Shown: in pieces, positions 12,590-24,017 of the stretch
How positions within the stretch are numbered: position 1 is the stretch's first letter
Layout of the letters: each line of letters opens with the position of its first letter
From: Henricia sp. BOLD:AAB3569
Lineage: Eukaryota; Echinodermata; Asteroidea; Spinulosida; Echinasteridae
NCBI GenBank assembly: GCA_037783545.1
Contig: JBBELK010000624.1
Span: 248,001 to 312,000 of the forward strand
Direction: 5' to 3'
Length of the DNA: 64,000 nucleotides
Made by a program: the position numbers and the translations under genes
Notes under the pieces: generated by a model
The model's input: only the letters and a program-made list of their open reading frames with translations
The model's database searches: none
What the model was told of the DNA's origin: nothing

Positions 12590-13097
12590 AGGCAGTATAC
12601 ATGATTGGTATCTCGAAAATCAGAAATGTTCACAGAATTTACACCTAACTGGCACATGATGACCGTAGAAAACTTCCCCTGAAATGGTTTTGTCTGAAGT
12701 GCTATAGTCTTTGAGAAATGAGTAAAACAATTAGTTTTCGTCTCATGAGACGAAAATTCAATTCGCCCCAAAACCATTTCGCCCAAGTGCCATTTCGCCC
12801 CAAACCACTTCGCCTGAGTGCCATTTCGCTCCAAATTACTTAGTCCAAACACTACATCACCCAAATGCCACTTCGCCCCAAAACCACTTCGTGCACAGGC
12901 TGTGGTTCAGGGCCAAATTATTCAGGGCGAAGTGGTTTTGGGGTGAAATGACTGTAAACCCTTTTTTGACTGTTTTCTCAAAAGTTAGACGAAGTACGGA
13001 GCTGGTTTTTGCTCAGGTTGGTTTTAATCATGCATATCTTCAATCACACAGGGGGATAAAACTATTTTTAACAGTTTATCAATCATGTATACTATCT
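12590..13097. mobile_element. TTAA-target MITE, AGGCAGTATACATGATTGG family, copy 1
   Basis: 508 bp between TTAA (12586-12589) and CTAA (13098-13101). The paralogous empty site in unit 2 has a single TTAA at 18488-18491, which confirms the target duplication. The interior carries a tandem run of the word CCATTTCGCCC about every 20-40 bases, then its inverse. The TTAA target fits the piggyBac or Kolobok superfamilies; no transposase is present. Confidence 0.9.
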
Positions 13098-13209
13098 CTA
13101 AGAGGTCACATGATTGTAAAATGATCAAGTGATGGGGAACTGCCCTGATCTGTGCCAGCTGGAAGCATGGTACCAAGCTAACACAGCCCCTGTAATAAAG
13201 TTATAAAAC

Positions 13210-13825
13210 AAGGCCAGTGGAGGTCATCGTTTTGCAATGTATAAGGTGTTGTTCACACATGATATCAAATCTGCTTGAAGAGGGTAATAAAAAGCTATGT
13301 GAATTAGCTAGAGTACAATTTGCTTCAAAATATTTATTGCAAAAAAAACGTAGGCCTAAACCTTTTTCACTGAAGCCTGCAGTGCTTTTTATTGTGGAGT
13401 ACTTTGACATTTTTTGGGAAAAAGTGAGTTGTTGAACAATCCGAAAATTAAAATGGTTGAAAGTTTTTAGGCTATACTACATGTACATGTAAGTATACTT
13501 TAATGAAACTCCCTTGGTGCAACTTTAAAAGCAGTTCATACACTGTGTAGGGGAAATGTTGCACAAAAAATTAAAATAGTTTAAACTTTTAAGCAAATTT
13601 AACATAATGTATAAACGATGCTACTCAAATGTATTGTATTTTGATTATTCTTGCAGATGAATGAAGTACTACTTTGGAATGTTAAAGGTACATTGTGCCC
13701 AATTACAGTGAAATCTCAGTCATGGACACCAGTTTTTGCAATCCACCTTCAGTTTTGTGTTAGTTGCATAAAATTTGAGAATAAGCGCACTTGGTCTGCT
13801 TTTGTGATGGAAAGGACAATATTTA
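13210..13825. other. Unassigned sequence after array unit 1
   Basis: AT-rich, without a second copy in the window and without exon-like frames flanked by splice sites. Confidence 0.3.
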
Positions 13826-14211
13826 CCCTTTTCCTACTATTAAAAACTGCTTAACCTGAAAATTTGCCGCCCTTAGTTAACCCTGAGTTCTTTTCCCCTA
13901 TGTTTCATTAACCTGGAGTTTCGCTAAGCCCGGAGTGAACTTGCCCTGGTCAGTAACGCGATGCGGTTTCCCACTGCACGCGGACACTCTTTACAATTAC
14001 AGAGGCCGATTACCTGTGGAACACTTAACCCTGCTTGGTTTCCCACTACAATGGTCACCCCGGGGTTCGGCCGTTAACCCAAATTTGTTGTCTTAACCCT
14101 GGGCTGAAAAGAGTAGTGGGAATTCAATGCTCGTGCCGCCCCGGGGTATCTCGGGGTTAAGGCTTGCCGTTAACCCCGAGATAACCCGGAGGTTTGGTAG
14201 TGGGAAAGGGG
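13826..14211. mobile_element. TTTTCCCACT/AACCCGGG-type MITE, copy 1
   Basis: The termini are CCCTTTTCCTACTAT and the complement of CCCTTTCCCACTACC. The interior is made of AACCCCGAGATAACCCGG-like words. A copy in opposite orientation lies at 56728-57184. Non-coding. Confidence 0.7.
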
Positions 14212-15241
14212 TATTTGATATCTGAAATAATTTTTAAAATTCACTGCCAGTTGGAGGGACTGAATTTTCTCATTGTGTACTTGTGCTGTGGAACCATTTG
14301 TCCCTGAGACCATGCTGGCTGAGACCAACCACCATTTACCTACTACCAGTACCAGGTTGTTTATTCTTCCCAGAGTGTCATGATTGGGTCCTTCTGTAAC
14401 ATCTTGTACTGTAATTACTGCCATTTCAATAAGCTGCTCTGAATGACCTTACACAGTTTGCAATGTGAAAGTTATGGAACTAGCCTTTATGACCTTTCCA
14501 GCAGTTTGAATGACCCAATACAGTTTAGTACAGTACTGCCAAAACTTGTCATATTTTTTAATATAAAAGAGTTCTTGGGACTTTGCAGATTTAAGGTGAA
14601 GTCGTGAACCTTACTACCCAGTATCAGAAACTACAAATGGTGGAGAACTGTAGTATTTGATTTTTATCCTTGTTATACACAGATCAGTGTACTAACGGTG
14701 CTTATCGAGGTTCAACTGTGAATTTAAAAACACTGGAGAAATAATAAAAATGTAGGTATGACTTGAGGCTATGCATGGTAGAAGGTAAACGATTTGCGGT
14801 TGCACCGTGCAAAATATCTCTTTTTAAAACGTGTGGTTACTTCCCAAGAGCATCAGGAAAGCCATCAAAATCCACAAACAACAAGTACCCCAAGACAATG
14901 ACTTCAACATCAGCAACATTTGACACTCCCTTTACCAACCAGACCGATGGGTCCTCTCTATACCCAAGGTCCTCTCCCTACAGCAGCTACTGCAACAATA
15001 GCATGCATTGATAAACACAGCAACCAGTGCATTTCTAAATTAGAGGCCAGTGGTGCCTGCATGGCCCCACCAAGATTAGTTCTCATAAAAATAACAAGTT
15101 ACAGACTTCTCGATAAATATATATTATGTACATATGTAATCTGAATTTAATTATCCTTACTGTTTGCATTAAAATTTGTCTGAAATCCCTCTTTGAGTTC
15201 ATTCTAGTGTGTCAATACTTAACGAGTTTTGTTTCCATATA
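14212..15241. other. Unassigned stretch
   Basis: No exon, repeat partner or motif recognised. A frame of 82 codons at 14763-15011 lacks splice or domain support. Confidence 0.3.
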
Positions 15242-15500
15242 AGGGAGAGTGGGGTTAGTTGGAACAGTGGGTATGTTGAAACATTGATATTTTCTTTCAC
15301 GGCTGTAGTTATTTTTATGAAATCCTGCCACTCATATGTTGCTATTAGCAACAGCTATCCACTATATTTTCCATAGCACATGTGTTACAACCCTATTAAA
15401 GTGAGAAAGGAATGTTTGTTTTTTACCTTCCGAGTAATTTTTTCACCATTCAGAAATGTTGCATTATGCTAATGATGTTCATATTTTAAGGTATAGTACA
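15242..15500 (+). mobile_element. Fragment of the GGGTTAGTTGGAAC element, 5' part
   Basis: Matches the reverse complement of 34500-34757. The matching 3' part of the same family begins at 24125 in the same orientation, so units 2 and 3 of the array sit between two halves of this element family. Confidence 0.75.
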
Positions 15501-16207
15501 GTGAGTTGTCGAAGTGCGCCAAGTTATAGGAGACATTATACACCAACCTTTTTGGGATTGACAATGTCCCGTTTTCTTCCAATGAATAGTATTTTGGGAA
15601 GGTATTTTATATGATTTTTAATAGGTTAGAGCAAAATCCATGGAGAAAACGGGTACCTGTACGTGTGAAGTCAGCCGTGAGGAAGTGTGTATTAATTCGA
15701 CGAAACATGCACATTTTGGTATTTTACATGTATGATTTTGTTTTTAGTGTTCTGTTAAATAAAATGACTTTTAAGACACTGGGATGATTTTAAATTTTGT
15801 TGTCTTTTTGGCTACCGGTACTTACAGATGGGGCGCTATCCACAATCAAAGACTGCGATACGATTAATATTTTTAGGCGCCATTAAACAGTCGTCGTTGT
15901 TAGTGACATTGCCGGCCGATCTCGACTCGCGATCGGGCGATGTTAACTTGTACGTACGTACATGTATGTAATTTTGTACATGTACATGTACTTGTAAGTG
16001 TTGAGCTATCCTAGGAAAATGAATATTACTCAGTACCCAGGCCACTGGCTACTATAACCATTCTTATGGTGGTATACAAGCCTAATGCTTAGTTATAGGG
16101 CCTACAATGTACATTACTTGCACAAAGTTTGCCAAGGCCATTTATCCAGCAGTGTGGTGTCCTTGGCTTTAAGCAGATTACCATAAAATATTCAGCTTAC
16201 ACATTAA

Positions 16208-16989
16208 AGGTACACACGGGCCTACTGTTTACATGATTTAGAGATGTAGCAGCATTGACAATACTTTTTTGAAAATATCCCGTAATTTACTAAAGAAGTG
16301 CAAAATTAACAATTAAAAACAGTTAAAAGACGGGTTATACGCTTTACCAGCCGTTTCAACCACGCGCGAGCCTCACGACTTTGTCACAAACGATTCGCTC
16401 TTCTCCTACTCAGGATATCTCCAATTTTCTGCTCACGATTTCACTGGACAGCCCGGACGACCGAATAGGAATTGCCGTTTTCTTTTGCCGGGAGTTGGCA
16501 TCATGTTTTGTCTTCACAAACGTACACCGGAGCAACACACCCGGCCGTGTGTGGAGTCGGGCTATTTGCCGTGCTGCCCGGGGCAAATATCCTACACTCC
16601 ACGGTAGCCTGCCGTAGCACGCGCTCGCTCCCGTTCTCCGGACTCTGGAAACAAACATTTATGTTCGAATTTTCGTACATATGTTCAACTTTGTTTCATA
16701 CAATATCTTATAAATATTGGGGGTAAATCAGAGTTAAAATTGGTGCAGTTCTGCAGTAGAAAACATTCATGCGGCTGGACACAAAACTAACTCGCAAGAC
16801 CATGTGGCTTTTCGGAACCAGAATCTGGTTCCGAAAAGTCACGTGACCTTGATTTTTTGAAAAATGCTCAAACGGCCAAATTTGACGGCGTCTTTTCAGG
16901 ATATATCTAATTTACTCTGAAAAGCGCTTCAGAATAATGTATGGGTCTATTTAAAGCCCAAAATATCCCAACAAAGCCGGTGTGTTCCT
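16208..16989 (+). mobile_element. TTAA-target element, AGGTACACACCGGCC family, copy 1
   Basis: TTAA at 16204-16207 and 16990-16993. The ends are AGGTACACACGGGCC and the complement AGGAACACACCGGC. The centre holds a hairpin in which a CTTTTCGGAACC arm faces its complement (about 16796-16848). Further copies: 26616-27434, 57804-59283 and, inverted, 31724-32467. A reading frame of about 40 codons recurs in three copies, but I attribute this to sequence identity rather than to coding. Confidence 0.9.
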
Positions 16990-17860
16990 TTAAGTACTTG
17001 AACTGGTTGTACACATAGGTGTAGTGCTAAAACCAGTGAAGTAGCCTACATGTGCATGAGGGATCTTGCTACATGTAGTTGCATACTGTGATCTGTGTAT
17101 TTTAAAATTCTGCACCTTGACGTTTGTAAATAGCCCACTATTCTCCATCCCGAGATCAGGTAATTTCCACTCTGCTAAGCGACATTACAATACCCTGAGG
17201 AAATCCACGCAAATCTGTGGAGTAAGCCAGCTGTTGTGTTCAGCCAACACACGCCCGAGTCATTTTGATGTAATTTAATCAATTCGGTCATGTTATGCCG
17301 AAAAGAAACGATTTCTATACTTTCCAGAAATTGTATTGAGTTCTGTTCCTTATGACTGTCCCATTCCTACCAACATTTCCGGCGACGATCTTAATTAATA
17401 ACAGGGATGCATGCTGACCAAAGTGAATGGAACAGATTCTCCTGTATGCTTTAAATAGCAGCCAATCGCCGATGCGGACAACGGCCAGCATTACCGAGTA
17501 CATGTATCACATGCATGCACGGTGTTTACAATCTGTGCGAGTTACATTTGAATGCCTGCAATGCACTGTCAAGTGTCCTGATTGGTCCAGAGAGGCGACA
17601 AGATTTCTGTTGCTTGTTCCCCAGCGAAATGGGGCCGGTTTCAACAGGGCCTCGGTACGCATGATCGGGGAGTGCGTTTGAGGGGCACTGTTTTAAGAGG
17701 ATGATTATTTTCATGCAAAACGTTATTAAAATCTAGGCATACATGTATTTAAGGCACAAACTTGATTGGAAAGTTTTGTAATTTACATAAGACTGCAAAA
17801 GTTTAGGCCAAGGAAACAAACCAAGATACATGATGTAAGTCTCCCACTTTAACACCCCAA

Positions 17861-18438
17861 ATGTTGAGGCCTACTGTAGTGCAAAAAGAAAAAGTTGCTT
17901 TTTTGCTGTTTGTAACAGTCTAATGTATACAGATCCCACTGTTGAGAGTGAATGAGCCAATATAAGGCCTTTTCCCACTAGAGCTTTTAACCCGGGTTAA
18001 ACTCAACCCGGGGCGAGCCCCGCGACCGCCCCGGGTTGAAACGCAAATTTTCAACCCCGCGATCAACCCCTCATCATTTCACACTTGTTTCGCTCAACCC
18101 GCTTTTATCTCGCCCCGGGGCGAGTTCAACCCCGAGATGAACAGTGAAGATTCACACTTGTGCAAGTGTGAACAGGCCTACTACCGTTTTCAACCCGGGG
18201 CGAGCGTTTCAACCCGGGGCGAAAGATTTCAACCCTGGTCCCGAGCAGGGTTGAGTTCAACCCGGGTTGAAAGCAATCTCGGGGTTGGCGCGGGGTTGAA
18301 ATTTCTCAAGTGTTAATCGTCGCTTATTTCAACCCCGCGTCAACCCCGAGATGTTGAGGCCTACTGTAGTGAAAAAAGAAGTTGCTTTTTTGCTGCTTGT
18401 AACAGTCTAATGTATACAGATCCCACTGTTGAGAGTGA
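17861..18438 (+). mobile_element. AACCCGGG-type element between 90-bp direct repeats
   Basis: The element (17964-18350) starts AAGGCCTTTTCCCACTAG and is built of CAACCCCGGGGCGAG words. It lacks the matching right terminus and stops at CCCCGAG. The flanking stretch 17861-17951 is repeated at 18351-18438, while unit 1 has it once. A 90-base direct repeat is far longer than a normal target duplication. Confidence 0.75.
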
Positions 18439-18589
18439 AAAGCCCTATAGTTTCTTTCCAAGACAAAGCTAACAAATGAATGAACTGTTAAAAGGTCACA
18501 TGAGCCATTGTAAAATGATCAAGTTATGGGGAACCGCCCTGATCTGTGCCAGCTGGAAGCTGGTACCAAGCTAACACAGCCCCTGTAAT

Positions 18590-18742
18590 AAAGTTATAAA
18601 ACGTCAACAACCGGAACCACACAGCACCAGGTACACGTACGTACGTGTGAAGTCGGTCTTCGAAAAGCAACGGCTCATGAACACCGTTGCTAGCTTCAGT
18701 TTCATTCACTGACTGACGTTTGTGGACGTTAGAGGTGTTACA
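18590..18742 (+). promoter_or_regulatory. Putative promoter and 5' UTR of exon 1B
   Basis: The unit 2/unit 3 junction creates TTATAAAAC at 18594-18602, a TATA-like word about 145 bases before the exon 1B ATG. From 18603 the sequence follows the exon 1A leader with a short deletion. Function is inferred only from position. Confidence 0.3.
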
Positions 18743-18861
18743 ATGGGGTCCATGCGGACATTGTGGGTACTTTGGTTAACTTTGCTATTGATGACTTATC
18801 CAGTGCTAGCAAAGGATAGGAAAAAGCGACAAAACCTGAACGCTGCAGAAGACAGTGCACA
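18743..18861 (+). CDS. Exon 1B: duplicate signal-peptide first exon
   Basis: Same length, same start context and same donor (GTAAGT at 18862) as exon 1A. The 39 encoded residues are identical except Leu32 in place of Pro32. Signal core, Ala23 cleavage site and RKKR basic site are retained. It is the copy nearer to exon 2 (25593) and splices to it in frame (CA|G). The near absence of coding change, against visible indels in the flanks, suggests recent duplication or retained function in both copies. Which copy is used cannot be told from the sequence. Confidence 0.8.
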
Positions 18862-19071
18862 GTAAGTAACGAATGTTAAGTTACTTCAGAAGTATCCCTA
18901 CTTAAACTTTTTCTGGACATTCTCCTTTAACAGGGCCTTGGACTTGGCCTTAGTACACTACATGTACGTTTCCCCTATCAGTATCACTACAGTATGATGA
19001 GTATCAACACTCCGTCACACGGGCCAATTTCATAAAGCTGTTTAGCAGAAAAATTTGCTTAAAAACATTTA

Positions 19072-21297
19072 CCGTAATTTTCGGAATATAAGCCGCGGCT
19101 TATACGTTGATTTTGCCAAAAAAAAGGTTCCCGGCGGCTTATAAACCGGGCGGCTTATACGCCGAGCTCTAAAGATAAAAATCATGATATGCTCATATAC
19201 ATTATGTAATGTGGTAAAATAGTTCTATCAATCTTTTACGGGAATGTTTTATTGTCAAAAAACGATGTTGAAGGCCGTCGCACGCGCACGAAAAGGTGTG
19301 CAATTTTTCCAGGTGCAGAGGGTGTACTAATCTTCGTTGGTGACCCATACATCGATGTGACACAGCACAAGCGCGGGCAACCAGTTCGCCATCGGACCGC
19401 CATCAGTCGTGAGTACTCGTCCAACGCCAAACAAATCGTTTGGTGCGTCTGTTCCTTCCGTGTTTTCTTCATTTCTTTACTTTTAGTTGGCGTTGTTTTA
19501 AAATCCAAAGAGTTCTGTGTTTGTCATTGTCTGTGTGTTTTAGATGGATCATTACAAGTAATTTTAATTAACGATGTTTTTCCAACGATGTACAGTCACT
19601 TTGCCCATGGACGAAGCCTCCATGCTTTGCCCAACTTGAGCCCCTTCGCCCAAAAGCCATTCCGCCAAGCGGCATACGTGTACGTACGTCTGCAGGCGCA
19701 GGCGGGCAAACGGTCCCTATTTTAATAAGCCTTTTCGGTATCTCGCGCGCGGTGGCGAGGTCAAAGGTAAATTTGGAACACGACGCCGCCATAGTCATTC
19801 ACCGCCATTGATACAATGGGGGTGAATGAACTATATAGCGGCGTCGTGCACAAAAATATGGGGCGGACGCAAATGCGAGAAATCATCGGGAATACCGGTA
19901 CCAAGCAAAAGACGATAGATCTATGTAGCATTCCGCTGAATTGCCGCTGAATTACAAATATTAATATCAATCACCCAATCCCCATGAAGCCCCTTTTATG
20001 TCAGTTGCAATGTTCTTTTTCAAGTAATTTTGAATGATGTATAAAGTGAATCAACATAGAATGATCTATTGAGATAACCGAATTCGGGAAAAAAGAAGGC
20101 ATATCGTTTGCACAGCCTTGGTATACTCCGCTCAAGACGCCCATTGATGACCATCGGCTTCAGTTTTTTGCCGCTGGCCGTGCAGGCAAGGACCACCGTG
20201 AAGCTGGTTTTCTTATTTATAAACTCTTTTTGCAAAACAAATGGAGAGGCCCCATGAACCGTCCAATTATTGATGTTGCAGCTTCGGTCTAAACCACCGT
20301 CCATCTGGTCCAGTACAATGTCTAATTCTTTGTCACTGTCATGTCCTTTGCGTTTTTAGTTTAATCGTGATGGACCCAAACGCATGACAAATGCAATGTA
20401 GTGGCAGTACAATACGGAAGCAATCAAACATAAAAGTTTGGCATATTTTATTTTGGCCGGTGAGATCAAAATCGCCAAGTCACCCATGTGCATTGAAAAT
20501 AGCCAATCGCAATGCGCGTAATAGAGAGACTAGGCCGGCTATTATCGTACATGCATAGCATATGCGTCGGGCCCGGGCGAAAGCAGTGTACAATTTGTAC
20601 ACGTGGGCTGCGTTCCACTATGCAAACGTTTAACAATGTGCGCGTATTTGGAACGAAGCCCTGCTTTCACTTACCGTGTTTGTGCATGGCCTGTCGGCCT
20701 GGTGCACTGCCGTGTTGCCGCCGCTGGAGAATCCAGCGAATATCTTGATGGCTTGCGGCCTTCGATCGTCATCGATGGCTTCTAATATACTGGGTAAAAC
20801 TTAATATACTCTCCTTTATTTTTTGGAGATTTCTTATTATGCACATTCAAAGGCATTTTAAAAATATGCCAAGTTACATGTACTTTATCTATTTACAAAA
20901 ACTAAAACAAGATTAGCCTACTTTGAGTGCATTGCACCTTGCTATACTTATTATAAACATGTAACGCCTTGAATTCCGATAAAGCTTCTTGATTTCAATA
21001 AGGTTTTCTCTTGAGTGTGCTGTCATCAAAACAACCTGGACCACAAAGCTCTCTCTGATTTGAGGCGACATGCCGTGCCGACAGAGAGTGTGACTACTGC
21101 AGTGTGCGGTCGCGCGCACGTGGCCCGCGGTAAGGCACTTACGGCGGCAGTTCTTTATATATTGTGATCGATCTGTGGCCGACAAAATGGTGCGGCTAAT
21201 AAGCCGGGCGGCTTATACGCCGACGGTGAATCTTGTTTCTGGAATTTTCGGGCGTCGCGGCTTATACCCCGGGCGGCTTATATTCCGAAAATTACGG
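19072..21297 (-). mobile_element. Pogo-like Tc1/mariner element, TIR CCGTAATTTTCGGAATATAA
   Basis: 2226 bp with inverted ends CCGTAATTTTCGGAATATAA flanked by TA (19070-19071 and 21298-21299). The paralogous empty site in unit 1 has a single TA (4696-4697), confirming a TA target duplication. The sub-terminal words GGCGGCTTATAC and GCCGCGGCTTATAC are further inverted repeats. A transposase fragment is on the minus strand (20020-20304). A short inverted module (19785-19848) sits inside. Confidence 0.9.
20020..20340 (-). pseudogene. DDE transposase fragment (pogo/Tigger type)
   Basis: The minus-strand frame contains, in order, LDQMDGG, NWTVHGAS, TSFTVVLACTASGKKLKPMV and further residues. That layout is typical of the DDE_1 core of pogo-like transposases: an MDET-like stretch, a TV..G turn, then the TVVLA..ADGKKLPPMVI strand. 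Here the usual MDET reads QMDG and the frame ends soon after, so the enzyme is broken. An N-terminal helix-turn-helix region was not located. A minus-strand exon-like frame with a GTAAGT donor lies near 20655-20770 and could be its remnant, but this is weak. Confidence 0.65.
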
Positions 21298-21999
21298 TAG
21301 TTGCTTTTTGCAAAAAAATGTGTTAAGTAAAAATTGTAGAGCTATTCTGTCAGTCGCCGCAACGTCACTTCTGGTAGGGCTGGAGTGAAAACCACAGTGT
21401 GCCAATGGTGGCAAGCGAAGGAACAAAGCCGTTGTCTACGCAACACGTACCGGTACACGTATCTAAGCATGAACGAATTTGTTTTCACTCCAGCATGTCC
21501 AGTCACACGGTGATATGCCCGTATACAAAGGCATTTGACACCGGGTCCCAAATGTGCCAGGATGTGCGACATACAGAATATAAACTTTAATCACTAACTT
21601 GATACTAGCCTACGATTTTATAAAGCAAAATTTGTTGCTGTTCAGCTTTATGAAATTGGCCCCTTGACGTCTTCATTGCATTGTGACAAAATCAAATGCA
21701 ATTAAAACGTCCGATCTTACTTTCAAATAGCTGAAAGTTACTTTTTATAGAAATCACGTGGCACCACAACCAACTTTTGAGACGTAATCGGTGTTTCCCG
21801 ATTGAGCTTTATCAGGCATGCTATTCAAGTACTACTAAAACAAAAGGACCAGTGGGGAAGTTTAACATGTATTACATTGCCTTACTTGTTGGGAAATTGA
21901 ATTTGAAGTCTTTTTAAGTCGTCATCCCCATTTGCTCAATCAAGTTTATTTGATATTGACCTCGTTTCCTAAAATTTGTTTTTCTTCAACTTGGTACAC

Positions 22000-24017
22000 T
22001 TTTACGGGGAAGCCGACAGAAGCTCACGAGATTAGAACTGTTTGAAACTTTTGCAGAGAGAAACGACGGTTGCAACTGCAGGAAGAAATGACCGAATGTC
22101 CTAATTCCACACAATATTCATCCGCAAAGTTACAATGTACACACCGCGTGCGCAAAATTACAGCTTCCTATTGGTCGCTCGCCCACAAAGGGTGGTCTAC
22201 TGGTACTTTGGCGCAGAGTAGTTTCTTCTCAAGGCGTTCTTACATACCGAAGCTATAGCCCACTGGTGATCATGAGCGCATTGCAAACATGATTTTGGCA
22301 ATAATTTCATTTATACTGGACGAAACATGCTCATTTTGGTATTTTGTATTTCTAGTTCTATTGAATAAAATGACTTTTATTAAACTGGAGTGATGTTTGT
22401 TTGTTGTCACATACCTACTTTTTAAGCATTTATTAAGCAGTGTTCTCCACTGCTAAATAGTTTGTCCGGGCGCGCTGAGCAGCGCCCTTACGCGGTGAAC
22501 ACTGATTTCCCGCGTGAGGGCGCTGTTTAAAACATGCATGCAACTGCCATGGCCGTTATCGACCGCGGATTAGGTCGCCGATGCCATAGATATGGTAAGT
22601 GAACGATAATGACACCAGTGGCTAGCGAATCATGTTTGGTGACTTTACACCTAATTTTGAAATGACTTGGCTGTACTTTTAAAGTGTTTTTAGAGGGGGA
22701 AATGGATTATTTTTGACCGGGCGAAAAATTTGTGTACGGGCGCTAACGGTACCTCTGATGATTTTGTCCCGGCGGCGCGCCCGGACAAAACCGGTAGTGG
22801 AGAACGCTGTTAAGAAGGCTAAAAGTGACTCTTTGGCGTTAACTTTTGGATGGGAAGAGGTTTGTCAAAAAATGATGGGTGACAATTGCATCTGTTTTGA
22901 AGTCTGTAATCTCGTTAGTTTACATGTGTCAGAAATCTCACGTATGGCTACAGTCAAAATCAAACTTTGAAAAACATACTGGTATGGAGGTCATTCTCCT
23001 CTCAAGAGTTTTGTGGAATGATCGGTTTTTCCCAATGAGTCTTCTAAATAATTTTGGGTAAGAGATGAGAAGTTGATCAGAAATTTGTTTTTTTAAATGA
23101 CTCATCAAGCATTGTTAAGTGTAGATTAGATGGAAAAACCAAAGTTTGGGAGTGAGAAAATTTTAAAATTTTGTGAGGAAACACTTTTTTTGGTATTTTA
23201 AGGAAATTACCTCCTGGAATCAACACATAATGTTATTTTAAGATATACTTCCCACTTGCACTTTTGTTGCAAATGTTGCTTTTCTGTAGAAAAATCACAT
23301 TTTCTTCTTAAAAAATTGCCTTCAGTTAGTGCACAAGATAACCATTCACGAGCGCGCGCAGCGCCCTCTGTTGTCGCGCTTACGCACAGACCGCTGGCCA
23401 TGTCAATTCTTTCCGTTGGCATTGCCATTCATCACATGCCCACAAAAGTTATCATGGTGTACATTCAGTTGCTCTACTTTGGCACAGTGTAGTTTCTTGT
23501 CAAGGCGTTCTTATACCAAAGCTATTGGGAAATGCACCAAACCTCGAGTTGGATATTATTTCAATTACTAGATGTGATCACGTCCAGACAACAAAATAGC
23601 TCCGGTTCCTGTCAGACCTACATGTAGCTTGTTGGCTCGCTGGTTATTATCGCAGAACTTTTAGGCAACGCGGCGGTGCTAGGGCATGGCCACAAGCTTT
23701 CATCAGCCTTTTAGAAGTATGGCGGAACAAAAGGAGAGAGCGCAATTTTATTTGGGTATACATTTTTTTAACAATTGTATTTCTTTCCAAAAACATGATT
23801 TACATGTTACAATTATGATACAGAGACAGAATTGTGAATAAAATAAATAAGTGCAAAGTGAAAAATGCAGTTATAATGCATATTATTCAATTTTATACCC
23901 ACTTCAAAGTGCGCCCTCATATTGTGTCCGCCATACTTCAAAAAGGCTACTGTAAATGATGTGTAGCCAATTCACGCCGAATTTTCAAACGTTTTAAAAA
24001 ATAATAATTTCATTTGT
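22000..24017. other. Intron sequence of array unit 3
   Basis: Paralogous to 5443-7316 with small indels. No coding conservation between the two copies. Confidence 0.5.

Larger units (their letters stand above)
3075..13209 (+). repeat. Tandem array, unit 1 (carries exon 1A)
   Basis: Paralogous blocks: 3075-3490 matches 18603-18903; 4480-4857 matches 18903-19071 plus 21298-21470; 5443-7404 matches about 22110-24124; 7317-8439 matches 15699-16203 with gaps; 11058-11984 matches 16994-17930; 12507-12589 and 13101-13209 match 17931-17960 and 18420-18602. Identity looks high by eye, but it was not computed. The stretches with no counterpart are transposon insertions or deletions in one copy. Confidence 0.85.
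15658..18602 (+). repeat. Tandem array, unit 2 (lacks exon 1)
   Basis: It opens with a fragment of about 27 bases matching the exon 1 upstream region (15658-15684, like 3206-3233), then jumps to sequence matching 7317 onward and continues to the equivalent of 13209. The exon 1 part appears deleted. The right edge TTATAAAAC joins directly to unit 3. Confidence 0.7.

Noticed and set aside
16381-16617. Frame recurring at 26810 and 58600 with the same first 40 residues
   Set aside because: It recurs because the three loci are copies of one MITE. The frames diverge by frameshift afterward and show no coding-type substitution pattern by eye.
19252-19725. Plus-strand frame of 157 codons
   Set aside because: It lies inside the pogo-like element, opposite in strand to the transposase fragment, and has no recognisable motif.
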